Below are positions 1 to 12,079 of a stretch of DNA of 64,000 nt, one piece after another. A program made the position numbers and the translations under genes. Numbering within the stretch: position 1 is the first letter of the stretch; every line of letters starts with the position of its first letter. This DNA comes from Siphonodentalium dalli (taxonomy: Eukaryota; Mollusca; Scaphopoda; Gadilida; Siphonodentaliidae). The stretch spans positions 18,177,326 through 18,241,325 of the forward strand of contig CP136069.1 of assembly GCA_032622095.1 (NCBI GenBank). Reading direction: 5' to 3'. The notes beneath the pieces were generated by a model that searched no databases, was not told the DNA's origin, and saw nothing but the letters and a program-made list of their open reading frames with translations.

Positions 1-53
1 TTCTCCGAGGCCTTTCCGCTATACGGGGAACGGAAATATTGCACCTATTCTTC

Positions 54-1080
54 CCACCCAATCCAAACGGGCTAATTAAAGAGCAAGGTAATGCCGTAGC
101 AGGTACATTGGGATATTCTATGCACGCCCCCAAAGCTTGACCGCCATACTATAAAAGTAACATATCCAATGGAGGATGCGAGTCGGGGTGGATTGAGACT
201 TTTGGAAAATTCCACAGAAAATCGCAAGGGGGCAAAATTCAAACATCAAGATAAAAACATTTTGACGAGTACATCTGATGGGTAGTGTTCATGCGCAACT
301 AAAGTGCCATTTTCGAATTTTCAGATTCAACGGTTTACTCGTGACGACGCTGTATAATATAAATATGTATACTTAAGTAGTCTATCGCTAACCCATTTTT
401 AGACCCAAGTCCAAACGTGCTAATGAAGGAGCTAGTTTAATGCAGGAGCATGTACGTCGGTATACTGTAGGTACACCTCCAAGATTTTACCACTCAACCA
501 TAAATGCAACCTGATCAACGGAGAGCTTGTGTCGGGGTGTGTTCAGACTTGGCAAATTCCACCGAAAACAAATGCAGAAAATTACTCAAAAAATCAAACT
601 TTGAGATAAAAACTTGTTGACGATTGGACGTGGTTAGTAGTATCCAGGCGCAACTTTAGTACGATTTTATAAGTTTTAGAGTGGACCTTTTAATCCTGGT
701 AGCGCGTAACGTTGTTAACGGGTGATATATATTACTCAAATTAAAACGCACTCGTCTTGATGCCAAATTCAAACGGGATTATCACAACGATATACCATTG
801 ATACGCCCCCAAATTTTCACTGCTCTACTATGAAAGCAACCTGCCCGACGGAAAGCGCGTACGCCCTGGGAAGGTCGAGCCTTTTGGAAAATTCCACCGA
901 AACTCGTAAAAGGGAAAAAATGGAAAATCGCGAATACAGTGTTGTATATCTTGAACACTGCATGTGTTTGGTAGTATATATACGGGCGGCATTAAAGCGG
1001 ACGGGTAAGCACGCAGATGGCATTATCGATTGTGATATAGTTATCTCTCGATTACAGTTAACTCTATTACAAAGACGTTA
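54..1080. repeat. Degenerate ~340-bp tandem repeat, three copies
   Basis: Three diverged head-to-tail copies start near 54, 402 and 756. Each runs through the same landmarks: a 'ccaaacgggctaat'-like block, a 'cgcccccaaa'-like block, 'gtcggggtg', 'aaattccaccgaaa', 'gataaaaac', then 'gcgcaact'. Spacing between landmarks is about 330-350 bp. The copies are only roughly similar, so this looks like the worn edge of a satellite array that may continue left of the window. Short open frames inside (for example at 830-1081) are not convincing genes. Confidence 0.6.
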
Positions 1081-2040
1081 ATGACTATAATGTAGCGAAG
1101 ACGCTCTGAATTAATTAATAAGCGGTCTTTCCTCCGCCATTAAAACTAAACAATTCTGAATCCGAAACTGAAAGAACTATCCAACATAACAGAGTTATGG
1201 TACACTAATATGCTTTACACCCTTTACAAATGAACTGATGCATTAGACAGTAATTAATCATCATGACATAGACCTTTGGAATATATTTCTTATTTAGAAA
1301 TGTCAATGCAAGTCCACCATCGGATCACAAATCACCAATATGCATTCCATGAAGAGAAACACACATATACTCATATACTCACATGGATGGGATGGGATGG
1401 GATACCATGGAAGTATATCTGATTCCATGGAATCTGACCTCTAGTTTTAAATAAAATTATTTCTATCAATCGCACGCTATTTATGGAAAAGCAGTGGATA
1501 CAACATGAGGTGTTTCTTTGTTAATGGATTAATGAAAAATCTATCTGGATATCTGTACATTGATACATTTTGTAGGAATTTGTACTTAAATACTCCTTTC
1601 ACAACCTACCACGGAATAACAAATTGATTACCGTCCTAATGGAAGTCATATGTGAGTGAAAATATCAATTTAACTTATATAAAATCCGAGATTACTGAAA
1701 CTTTAAACACCACCGACAATACATGTAAGGTATTCTATCTTCTTTTTTGAAAATGGTAATACAAGCTCCAAATGAAGCACAATCAAAATGGCAAGAACGT
1801 ATTGGCATGTCCATCAGTGATGCAGACTAGCAAAAACTTCACAATAGAGTATATCAAATAACTGACGACACAGGGCTTCAAACTTTCCAGTACAAAGATC
1901 TACTTTACACAAATTCAAAGTTATTCAATGTAAAATATCAGAAACTGATATATGTTCTGTAACAACACGAAGGAACATTTTTTGAACGCTCCATATCAAA
2001 ATCAATTCTGCTGCAATTTCAGTATAAATTGATGATAAGA
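1081..2040. other. Stretch without recognisable gene
   Basis: AT-rich sequence with no supported coding region. The only structure seen is a short 'gatgg' run at about 1384-1405 and a few AT-rich tracts. Confidence 0.4.
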
Positions 2041-2411
2041 TGTGATTTAACACTAAAGATTACTCCACACTATATACTACTGGGGTTACACTCACCTAAT
2101 CATGTGATTTAACACTAGAGATTACTCCACACTATATACAACTGGGGTTACACTCACCTAATAATGTGATTTAACACTAAAGATTACTCCACACTATATA
2201 CTACTGGGGTTACACTCACCTAATCATGTGATTTAACACTAAAGATTACTCCGCACTATATACAACTGGGGTTACACTCACCTAATCATGTGATTTAACA
2301 CTAAAGATTACTCCACACTATATACTACTGGAGTTACACTCACCTAATCATGTGATTTAACACTAAAGATTACTCCACACTATATACTACTGGGGTTACA
2401 CTCACCTAATC
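2041..2411. repeat. 62-bp tandem repeat, six copies
   Basis: The phrase 'tgtgatttaacacta' recurs every 62 bp from 2041 to about 2411. The six copies are nearly identical, differing at a few sites such as 'tactac' versus 'tacaac' and 'cacac' versus 'cgcac'. High identity implies recent expansion. It carries no open frame of note. Confidence 0.9.
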
Positions 2412-2796
2412 AAATCTGAAATTTGCTAGACATATGTGGCGTTTTATACAAACATTATTGTTAAGGCATTACTCTGAGATTTGAAACTGACCGATAATTT
2501 ATCTTGAAGTGAGATTTTGAGACACACTCATTACCGTGAGAATAGAGTTCACAGACCTTTCTAAGACATTCCATCTCTAGTATACAAAACTCAGAGATAT
2601 GTCTGTTCCCGTATCACTGCTTCAGGAGCTCCGGCGTAGTCAACACATATGGGATTAGCCATTACGTGTAATATACATGGATCCTTCATCGAGAGGAATC
2701 CATATATATGTATAGGAGTTCAATCCTATAGATATACAGTAAATATCAAAGGAATTTAGAAAGGAATAGTGTGGAACATTAGTTCAAGAAATCATG

Positions 2797-2935
2797 ACGT
2801 GACATTAATTCATATACTTATATGTTATTCAATGGATTAAGAGAAATCGTCGCTACATACATCAACGATCGTTACGTGACATTCATTCGTATGTATATAC
2901 ATATTCAATCGATTAAGAGAAATCGAACTACATTG
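2797..2935. repeat. ~77-bp direct duplication
   Basis: Two adjacent copies each start with 'acgtgacatt' (2797 and 2874) and end near 'gattaagagaaatcg' (2835 and 2911). The copies are diverged. They lie just before a minor block of the 38-bp repeat. Confidence 0.55.
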
Positions 2936-2942
2936 GATGTAC

Positions 2943-3050
2943 CAGAAACATTCGGACATGCATATATCTTCACATATAGTGAAACAGAAACATTTGGATA
3001 TATACCTTCATATAGAGTGAAACAGAAACATTCGGATATTGTATCACTCA
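2943..3050. repeat. 38-bp repeat, minor block
   Basis: Three partial units of the motif 'gaaacattcggatatatacc' followed by 'ttcatatagagtgaaaca'. The same motif forms the larger array at 4885-5235, about 1.9 kb away, so the two are parts of one family separated by other sequence. Confidence 0.75.
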
Positions 3051-3529
3051 GTGATAATGATCTGTTCAGAATATATGGTAAATCGTATTAGCACTGGGGG
3101 AAGAAATGAAAATACGGTTTGGATCTAAGGTTGTTGTTTTGTGACTGCTATTATAATAAAACTGTGTTTCCGTTCTGCAGTCAATAGCTGTCTCCGATGG
3201 AGAAGACCAATATTTTCGGTTGGCGCTAAAAACTCGTCGATTTTGCGCCTTTATCTTCCTTTACATCCACTCATCATCTTACTACATATTATTCATATCA
3301 TCAATTCCAGAACGAACTGCACGATTCTATAAGGAAATATGTCTCAGTTCCCGCCAATGCGTAAGTAACCATTCGCACAGATGTGTATTTGCTTCGTCGG
3401 CAGTAATGTTCTATAGAGGCAAACAGTTCGTGTGTCTTCGATGTTCCATACTGATTGAAGTGTTGATTGTTCAAGTGACTACATATTGGAGGCCCCTACC
3501 CCACCACCCCCACCCCATGAAATAGGGAA

Positions 3530-3735
3530 TATCACTTAACACAGAGGGTGGAATACGGCATACCAGTTAACAGCCATATGGAATACATAAAAATATATGA
3601 AAACTTCATTTTTTTGGAAGGTCGGCGTACGAATACCGGTATTTTTGGAATACCGAATACCTCATAACAGAGGGGCCGGAATACGGCGTACCTCATAACA
3701 GGGCATGGAATACGGCGTACGAAAAATGGGGGTGG
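3530..3735. repeat. Imperfect local repeats around 'ggaatacggcgtac'
   Basis: The word 'ggaatacggc' followed by 'gtacc' or 'atacc' and 'tcataacag' recurs several times (near 3549, 3670 and 3708). Spacing is irregular, so this is a degraded tandem repeat rather than a clean array. Confidence 0.5.
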
Positions 3736-3847
3736 GGCCTCATATTGTTAACGTTACACCACATTCGTCGATGACGTCAATATAGAATAATGATCGTGGT
3801 GCTCATGATAACAATGGTTTAACGGATTATGAACGCCTATCGCGTAG

Positions 3848-4401
3848 CCAGGTCAGGCACATCCTGAATTCCACTAGTATAGCGATATTCCACTAGTATA
3901 GCGATATTCCACTATTATAGTGGTATTTGACCATTACCGTTTTGTTAATTTGATAAAAGAGGGATAATCCAAAATCATATTTCCCACAAATATTATTCAA
4001 AATCAGATCGCACTAACTCGATACCATGCATATAGTTTGTCCAGGAGAATTATTAATAATGTCGGCACACGATAAGCAACTCAATTAGCATGTAATTAGT
4101 TGAAATATTGTTATGAAGGAGCCATTGAGTCATCCTGCTATTGCCATTTAGAGCGGGATATATTAGTAATAGTATAATATTATTGAATATCAAAGCTGGC
4201 GCAAAAGATTGCGCAACGAATTTTGTCGGAAGACTGCTCATTCGCTGCGATATTGTTATGAGTGACATTTGGCTGTGCACTGGTATGCGCCGTCTTCTAT
4301 TCCCGACGCAAATAAAGGAAACATGAATATGTTATAGTCAAATATCACTATAATAGTGGCATATCGCTATAATAGTGGAATTCAGGATGTGCCTGACCTG
4401 G
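3848..4401. mobile_element. Foldback MITE with TAG duplication
   Basis: The ends are inverted repeats: 'ccaggtcaggcacatcctga' on the left, its complement ending 'gtgcctgacctgg' on the right. They are followed inward by matching 'tatagcgatat' and 'ctattatagtg' words on both arms. 'tag' directly flanks both ends (3845-3847 and 4402-4404), compatible with a 3-bp duplication of the PIF/Harbinger type. That superfamily assignment is an inference. The internal ~400 bp has no transposase. Confidence 0.75.
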
Positions 4402-4884
4402 TAGCAGTTGTGCACTGTCAACACGCTGTCATGAAATGAACGGTCTACCAAATGTATTGACAGTGCACTTTCATTTTCAACATTTTCTACGTGGTTTCAT
4501 GTATTCGTGGAAAACATTCGTGTGTGGTCGTACAGAGAATGACATGATGTTCAACTACCCATCCATGTGCATGTGATATGGTGTTGCCGCATGCATATGG
4601 TCGAATTGTAGCAGAAAATATATCACATGCATATTGGGCGTTTTCTTGGTACAGTGTAGTCGCAAGCGTGTGGTCTGTTACTTTGTCATTGTGAGGTGTA
4701 TCATGGTGGTGTCCAGATTATTCAATGACTATCCTTTTGCGTGCGAGGTACTAATTTGTATGCATGTTGAGTTGATGTTGATAGATTTGTTGTTACTATT
4801 TGACTAATTCATGTATTTATTTCTTTCACAGGTTGAAACATTAAATTGTTTAACAACCTTGGCGTCCATTATCTATTGCACGAA
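4402..4884. other. Stretch without recognisable feature
   Basis: No supported gene, repeat or RNA was seen here. Confidence 0.35.
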
Positions 4885-5235
4885 ACAGATATATACCTTC
4901 ATGTAGAGTGAAACAGAAACATTCGGATATATACCTTTATATAGAGTGAAAAAGAAACATTCGGATATATACCTTCATAGAGAGTGAAACAGAAACATTC
5001 GGATATATACCTTCATATAGAGTGAAACAGAAACATTCGGATATACCTTCATATAGAGTGAATCAGAAACATTTGGATATACACCTTCATATATAGTGAA
5101 ACAGACACATTCGGTAATACCTTCATATAGAGTGAAACAGAAACATTTGGATATACACCTTCATATATAGTGAAACAGACACATTCGGAAATACCTTCAT
5201 ATAGTGACCCAGAACATTCGGATATAAACCTACAT
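4885..5235. repeat. 38-bp tandem repeat array, about nine units
   Basis: Units of 36-38 bp built on 'acattcggatatatacc', 'ttcatatagagtg' and 'aaacagaa' repeat about nine times with point differences and small deletions ('gaaataccttc', 'gacccagaac'). The minus-strand open frame across it is a by-product of the repeat and is not supported as a gene. Confidence 0.85.
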
Positions 5236-6367
5236 AGTGACATTTGAAATATTCACCAGAAACGAATAACACGAAGCAGTTATAAATTTAGTTTCATATG
5301 GGTCAATACTCAAATCTCAGACAAACAAGTGCCATCCTATCAAATGTAAATATCTTATACATAAATCAAATCTTATATACAATTCATCTCGACCAATCAT
5401 TTGCCATATCATGGGGATCACATCCGAATTAGTCGGTCGACGAAACAATTATTTATATTTTTGCAAAACAAAAACCAATAATGCCACTCTCCAAGTGCTA
5501 ATGGAGGACATCAAAACTTATAAAAAATGAAAATTGTGGCGCAAATTACTTCTCTATACAAAAAGAAGGTCATCCTAAACCACACTGGGATACACTCAAA
5601 CATTTACTAGATGAATTGTGATACCCTCGCTGAAATGTTTAATAGGTAACCCCCCCCCCAAAATACTGTTCTGAAGAGAACAATCAAACTTTAGTTTTAA
5701 TAACCAACCACTCTTCCCATACATTGAGTCTGCACGTGTATTATATTATATGGGCGCCCCTTGTTACATTATAGTATATGCCCCCGCCTGGTTAAATTTT
5801 CAACTCTTCTCGATCAGTTACCTTCCATGTAGAGTTGAGTCGGGTGATTTAATAATAATCGTTGATTATGAATGAATTAAAACCCTTCTGAAAATAAGAG
5901 ACACGTGTGTTTGAAAGTACTGAAATCGATAGAACTAATATATTCCCAAACACAAAACAGCAATTTAAACGTCATGGAAAGGAAAAATATGGTTCCGTGG
6001 TAGTCTATTCCTGATATGGTAGCAGTAAAGAGCGCTTGTCTGTGTTCTGGTGAAAAGTTGAAAACGTCTGAAAAATGATTGTGATTTTGGCAAGTGTTTT
6101 TTTCCGAGCACATGAATCCGGTATATAAATAGTTTTATCGACCTACCGTATCCGTCGCTCCAAATTAAGTAGAAATAAATGTGGAGGTTCAAATGAGGCA
6201 TGACCGTTTAACACATTGTATGTACATATATTGTATAGTGTTAATCAAAAATATATGAACAAACAAAATCGCTTACAATTAACACAGTATTATTGATAAA
6301 AACGCCATTATAACTGACTCTTTTCGTAGACTGATTATGGGCTATTATCAAGTTATTATACAATTTT
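5236..6367. other. Stretch without recognisable gene
   Basis: AT-rich sequence with a short C run near 5649. The two overlapping minus-strand open frames around 5877-6201 show no recognisable domain and no splice context, so they are not called. Confidence 0.35.
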
Positions 6368-6945
6368 ATTATCCACCCCTTAACTAACAACATTTCCGAT
6401 TGGGCAAAAGCCGCCACGTGATAGTCCTGGAAAAAGTCATATTGGACTCCCGAAAGTCATATTGGACTCCCGACTGTACAATATCACTTTTGTATTGGGA
6501 CTCCGTGACGTCACGAATTAACTCTATTGCGAAATAAATCGGCGAAATTGTGATTCTTTCGCAACACTGGTGGATTTAGCAGACTCGTCCAGGTTGTAGT
6601 GAAAAGTCATATTGGACTCGACACTGCCGGCACTTAATTATCTATAAAAGCCTGTATTGATCATCAGAAAGCATGATTTGGAAGAGTAAACACGGATATG
6701 AATAAAAAAACTCAATGGGGAAGTGAAACATCTGCTAAATCCACCAGTGTTGCGCGCACATCACAATTTCACCGATTCATTTCGCAACAGTTAATTTGTG
6801 ACGTCACAGAGTCCCGATAAAAAAGTCATATTGCACACTTGGGAGTCCAATATGACATTCTCGAGTCCAATATGACTTTTTCCCGGCTAATCACGTGGCG
6901 GCTTTTGCCCAATCAGAAATAGTGTTAGTAAGGGATGGATAATCA
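6368..6945. mobile_element. Long-armed foldback element
   Basis: The two arms pair over most of the element. Left landmarks 'ttgggcaaaagccgccacgt', 'catattggactc', 'cgtgacgtcac' and 'cactggtggatttagcag' recur in reverse complement and reverse order on the right up to about 6945. Outside the ends, related blocks lie in direct orientation ('cttttcgtagactgattatg' at about 6319 and 'cttttcatagaccgattatg' at about 6980). There is no coding capacity. It is a non-autonomous foldback or MITE-type element of undetermined superfamily. Confidence 0.8.
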
Positions 6946-6946
6946 T

Positions 6947-7035
6947 ATTATATATGTACGCACACATGACATTGCTAACACTTTTCATAGACCGATTATG
7001 GTATATTATTATATATGTACGCACACATGACACTG
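6947..7035. repeat. ~61-bp partial tandem duplication
   Basis: 'attatatatgtacgcacaca' occurs twice, about 60 bp apart (starting near 6947 and 7007), immediately right of the foldback element. Confidence 0.6.
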
Positions 7036-8885
7036 TCGCTGTTTCTGTAGCGTTACGATGTACACGCCCCTGAGTATAAAATAAAACCTGCTGGGATATA
7101 TGCCGAGGATAATTGCTCAACATAGATAAACATGTCCTAGGAGGTCAATAACGTATAGTAACTCCACAAAATGAATCCACATATGCTATGAAAGTGGTTG
7201 GCCTACATTGTTGAATATCATCATGCATCCAGATTACCGAATCTGGTATGCACAATATATCACTTTAATGTTTATACGGTACGCTACCCCTTATACGAAT
7301 ATTGTATCCACTTAGTGTGACCATTCTATTTTGATCTGACGTGGTTATCAATACGATTGAAACCTGCTACGTTCCACTAAACGAGGTTCAAATTGTGTTA
7401 CCAAGCAAATTTAATTCAAGGTTACAGCGCAACTAACAGTGAGACAAGCAAGCCAAATGACAGCCATATAATTAATCCTACTATTGTTTATGTTTTATAA
7501 ACAAGGATGTGTTGTTTCTTTCTTGTCAAGACGAATCGTGGTATAGCTGAGAAATGCAATCCCCACTTCACAGATATCACAATAAATAGCCGTGTGCTGC
7601 TACCTTATATGATACACTATAAGGCATTTTCTACTGAGGAGATGTCACGCAAAGAACTAACACCAACGTTTATCTGCATAGTCGATTGCCATTTGATATT
7701 GTAACTACCAATATTTCTCAATTAGTACTCCGACCTAGTGTATAGCACAGCAGGCTAGAGATTGGAATGTAACGCTTGTCTCTCCGGCTAAGATGGAGGT
7801 CTACACATACTTTATAATTTCATATAGAAAGTTGAATTTTCTGTTCAACTCCCTCCTCAGTTAATATCAGGAAATTTGAAGACATAATTGTGTATCTCAC
7901 GTATGCAGTATGGGACATCCGTTAGTCTGTATGTATAAGAAATTTCAGCTATGCGCAATTATTTAAAAGTAGCCGATTAACCGAATACCCCATGGTGGAA
8001 TGTCAGGGCGACATTTGGTGGTGTAACGAACACTGACTTTGTATTTTGACTGCCATTGTGGTAGCCATCTGGGATGAAATTGAACTGTTCTGTTGAAGTG
8101 TGATAATAATTCCGAATGTGGCTCGAATAGTTCTTTCCCCTCACTAAATTCCTCTCATTTCTTTAAATCTATTGCTAGAATATCGGAATTGATTTTGACC
8201 AAATGCTACAAATTTGGTTGTCTATATATATAGTGGATTTTTGACAGATCGAACATGCTTTATACAATACAATTGGTTCACTGAAGCAACAAATAATCAC
8301 CAAATTGTCACAATTCGCTACCAAACGGAAGGTGATTTACATGAGATTCTTGAAAATCGTAAGATTGTTGATTTTCTGGTGCCATTTTGGCAGCCATCTT
8401 TATTTTGTATACCAGTTTTGCCATAAATTTGGGTTCTAGACTTCGAGAAATACTATTGATGAATTGCCCTTACGGAGAAAAATGCATAACAATTAAGAAA
8501 TACTCGCAAAATTGTTCAGTTCTTGTGACAACCCTACATCCGAACTGAACTGACAATGACGTCATCTTTCCTCCAGTCGTGGACCCATGAAGTCTAACAA
8601 ACTGTTTCCGCCAAAGTAAGTGATAGCCTATCATAATATGATAGCATCTACATTTGTTCAAAAAATTCCCACGGAAGTACATAAGCGACTCTACTAAAAC
8701 ACACATTGATATCCGGTCGCGACATAGTTAATTGGGTCCCAATTGAAAGCGTGTAATAGATGCGCGGCTTAATTATGTCAGATCGACTTACTATATTGCT
8801 GGGGTGCATGGGATTCGAATTCCTACTCAATTATAACACTCAGTACGGCTATTGACTCCAATTTGACAAACATTAACCAAACATT
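7036..8885. other. Stretch without recognisable gene
   Basis: Several short open frames exist (for example 7507-7704, 8214-8426 and 8470-8706). None shows a recognisable domain or convincing splice sites. Two diverged phrases of the type 'gccatt-tgg-agccatct' at about 8050 and 8380 suggest old dispersed repeats. Confidence 0.35.
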
Positions 8886-9208
8886 TGTATAGTGAAAATG
8901 TGATTATATACTCAACACCTCAGTTTCTATCAGAGGTTTTAGTCGATGTATGTAGCTACGCCTTACAATGCCTGAAAAATATGCGCATCACTACGCGCTG
9001 TATGTTGGCTTTGTGCCACATTGGTGGCCGCGATGTTTCGGTTCTATTTGCACGGAGCTGGCATGTGGAGCTGTGAGGGTTGAGTCTTCATCGGAGGCAC
9101 GACCTTGTATTGAATGGGTATTTACATTTTCACTATACAAACAGTAATCGACTAAATCCTCTGATAGAAACTGAGGTGTTGGGTATATAATCACATTTTC
9201 ACTATACA
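8886..9208. mobile_element. 323-bp MITE with 6-bp duplication
   Basis: About 62 bp at the left end, starting 'tgtatagtgaaaatgtgatt', is repeated as an almost perfect reverse complement at the right end (about 9147-9208). 'aacatt' flanks both sides (8880-8885 and 9209-9214), a plausible target-site duplication. A second short copy of the terminal word ('cactatacaaacag') lies inside the right arm near 9130. Because the arms are palindromic, both strands show open frames starting with the same peptide. These are not genes. Confidence 0.85.
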
Positions 9209-9379
9209 AACATTCTATACGTATTGCGTGGAGTGCCTTGGCCTATGGTGGCCGTCTATTCGGCACCCCTGACTGACAGAATACAATCAATAATGGCTAC
9301 ATAACGAATTTAAAAATTTCACTGTAATTTTCAGATTAGATTAATATTTATAGCTATTATTGGAATATCTAATGAGAGA

Positions 9380-10140
9380 CTTATAAAAAGGTCATTCTGC
9401 AAAGGCTACAAGTACACCAAATTATATGGTTTACGGTGAATTTGGCAGACACCCTCTGTCCATTGAGATAAAGTGCAGAGCACTATCTTACTGGTCCAAA
9501 CTACTATCACATGGGGGCTCAGAACTTGTCAAATATATATATGTTCTTGCTAAAGAATTGGACCACAATTCTGATGGCTCATTTAATAGTCCATGGCTAT
9601 TTTTTATTTCTAAAACCCTGAAAGAACTTAACATGGAAAGAGCATGGGGACAAATCAGTCAGGTTTAACAAAAGCTGAAATTAGAACTATAAAATCAGAG
9701 CTTATTGAGCGACACAAGACAGAACAATTAACTGTAATGCAGAATGCAAACTCATCTAGAGCACGTTTTTATATGAGTATTAAAGCGAGACCGGGCATGG
9801 GTCGCTATCTGAATTTCTTACCGGCTCACTTAGCAAACATTTTGCTAAAATTTAGAACCGCAAATCTAAAACTGCCTGTCGAATATACAAGAAATCTAAA
9901 TCTGTGGATAATTGTGACAAAACCTGTGATATTTGCGGTGGTGGCACGGTGATGAATACCACTTTATTATTATTTGCAAAGAACTACAGGCAATTCGATC
10001 AGACTATATCACGAAATATTACTGGGAGAATCGTACGAAAGAAAAATTCGAAAGACTGTTATCTTTGGAAAATCAACTATTACTGAAAAAAGTTAGTATT
10101 TTTTATCAAATTGGCATCAAGAAAATTAAAATATGACTGA
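9380..10140 (+). pseudogene. Non-LTR retrotransposon ORF2 C-terminus, frameshifted
   Basis: The translation resembles the region after the reverse transcriptase in LINE polyproteins: 'MVYGEFGRHPLSIEIKCRA' in the first frame (9426-9668), then an arginine-rich block ending 'FLPAHLANILLKFRT' in the second (to about 9900). It ends in the Cys/His tail 'CDKTCDIC' then 'GDEYHF', split between two more frames (9904-10136). At least two frameshifts are needed to read it, so it is a dead fragment. It shares the Cys-x2-Cys then GDEYHF tail with the fragment at 55054-55477. Confidence 0.75.
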
Positions 10141-10473
10141 GCCGATTATTCCAAATTTAAAAACTTGTGATTAGGTACATTATTTATAGTAGCGAATAAT
10201 TATTGCAGTCAAAATATGATAATGATATTATAAAGACTTAAATGGGAACTGTTAAATGTTTATCATTTCAATGTTATATGGCTAGTTTGGTGTGAATAAG
10301 GTTCAAATATAACATCCAATAAAAAATTAGATATAATTTTATCGATAAGCGTGTTTTTTGCGACTTTTAAAAATCGAATATTATTTCTTAGCTGATTTTG
10401 CTCGAGTCACGTGACCGCAAAACCCGTGACGTCAACGTGGGACTTTCCCCTGCAGACGAACTGTTTACGAAAA

Positions 10474-10626
10474 ATGGCTTCTGCACACAGCATTTCCGCG
10501 TCTGAAAGTGACTCTGATCACGAAAATGACGACGAGTTACGTGTTGCGGAGGATCCTGCATCTATGGCAGATACTGAAGATGCCTTTGATTGCTTGCGTT
10601 TGAATATGGGCCCATATTTACATTAA
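10474..10626 (+). CDS. Small acidic open frame, unrecognised
   Basis: A 51-codon frame begins at an ATG in context 'aaaaatggc'. It encodes a Ser/Asp/Glu-rich start ('SASESDSDHENDDEL') and ends soon after 'LNMGPYL'. It follows a GC-rich patch with 'tcacgtgacc' and 'gtgacgtcaacgtggga'. A comparable patch in reverse orientation lies near 19020-19060 ('ttcccacgttgacatcac'), so this may be the 5' part of a repeated element or a broken gene. I do not recognise the product and expression is doubtful. Confidence 0.2.
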   Translation: MASAHSISASESDSDHENDDELRVAEDPASMADTEDAFDCLRLNMGPYLH

Positions 10627-11408
10627 CCAGCCGACGAAGAATTCGGAAGACAGTCGCATTCTCGCAAGTACAGCGAGACTTAAAATTTAAATTCACCAAG
10701 TCACAGTGTCAACAATCATTGAATCGATCAAAGTATCAATCAATGTCATTCATTGTTGACGACGATGTTGTCATGACAATTGATTGTTATTCTACAAATG
10801 AATAATCTACATCTAACTCTAAAAATAAATTCGAAGTGAATGACATATTAAGAAGAATCACCGAACTCAGAACCAGAGGACATAATTATAAATTATTTCT
10901 GGAAGAGCAAACAGGGATGTGAGGAAATACTCATTCAGCCTAAGAGTGGTGGAGCCATGGAATCATCTAACAGAAAAAGTGGTCTATGCAGAAGACATGA
11001 ACTCATTCAAAAACAATCTCGATTACCATTGGCAGGACCAAGAACTTAAATTTCAAGGCTGACAGACCCTGAATGGCCTGATACGAGCACCATCAGAGAA
11101 TCGTTCGATCTACTGCGTATTAGCACTGTACCGTACATTATAGACTCAGTCGTTATGATGACTTCTTAAAAACAAACATTGAGTGGAACTGCCTTGAACA
11201 GTCAGTTGTTGATTCTGGTGATCGGTAACACTGAATGTCTGAAGGATTTATAATTATATTAAATATGGATTCTAAGTTCTAGATGCTTAAATTCATACCA
11301 GTGTCGTGACTCGTTGGATAGGATTCTGAACATTGCCAGAGTAGAAATCGAGTACACCTGAAGTCGAACAGAACAGATGTCATATCAACTTTGACGTTGC
11401 ATTATATA
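10627..11408. other. Stretch without recognisable gene
   Basis: Follows the acidic frame. Short reading frames only, no recognised domain. It may contain further decayed parts of the element that supplied the acidic frame. Confidence 0.3.
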
Positions 11409-12073
11409 TAGAGGATCTCACATGAGTTCCTATTTTATACGGAATTTATCAACCGAGTTCACTAAATTCGATTTGAGCCGAGGTTTACCGAGGCTCAAAT
11501 AGAATTTAGTGGACGAGGTTGATAAATTACGTATAAAATAGGACGAGTGTGAGATACCTTTTATCACATGATCAAATAAACCCGAAGCAACGCGAAATAT
11601 TCATCGAAAACAACAATCATACACTACAGCGATCGCAAGTTATCTGAAGAACGCCGTGACGTCATCGCACGCGCTGATATTAAACGTGTCTATTACCGAT
11701 AATTATGAAACTGCTTTTATGGCCAATTTATGTGATAAATAGAGGATCTCACATGAGTTCCTATTTTATACGGAATTTATCAACCGAGTTCACTAAATTC
11801 GATTTGAGCCGAGGTTTACCGAGGCTCAAATAGAATTTAGAGGACGAGGTTGATAAATTACGTATAAAATAGGACGAGTGTGAGATACCTTTTATCACAT
11901 GATCAAATAAACCCGAAGCAACGCGAAATATTCATCGAAAACAACAATCATAATCTACAGCGATCGCAAGTTATATGAAGAACGCCGTGACGTCATCGCA
12001 CGCGCTGATATTAAACGTGTCTATTACCGATAATTATGAAACTGCTTTTATGGCCAAATTATGTGATAAATAT
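11409..12073. repeat. 331-bp palindrome-bearing unit duplicated in tandem
   Basis: Positions 11411 and 11742 start the same ~331-bp unit, with only a few differences between copies. Each unit opens with a ~155-bp foldback: 'gaggatctcacatgagttcc' pairs with 'cgagtgtgagatacc', and 'aaattcgatttgagcc' pairs with 'gaggctcaaatagaattt'. An unpaired tail containing 'cgtgacgtcatcgcacgcgc' follows. The second copy ends against the LINE sequence near 12073. Related palindromes are at 16393-16556 and 61905-62076. Confidence 0.9.
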
Positions 12074-12079
12074 TGTTAT

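Noticed and set aside
8885-9209. Two opposite frames both starting MYSENVIIY
   Set aside because: They are the two arms of one inverted-repeat element, so the identity reflects palindromy.
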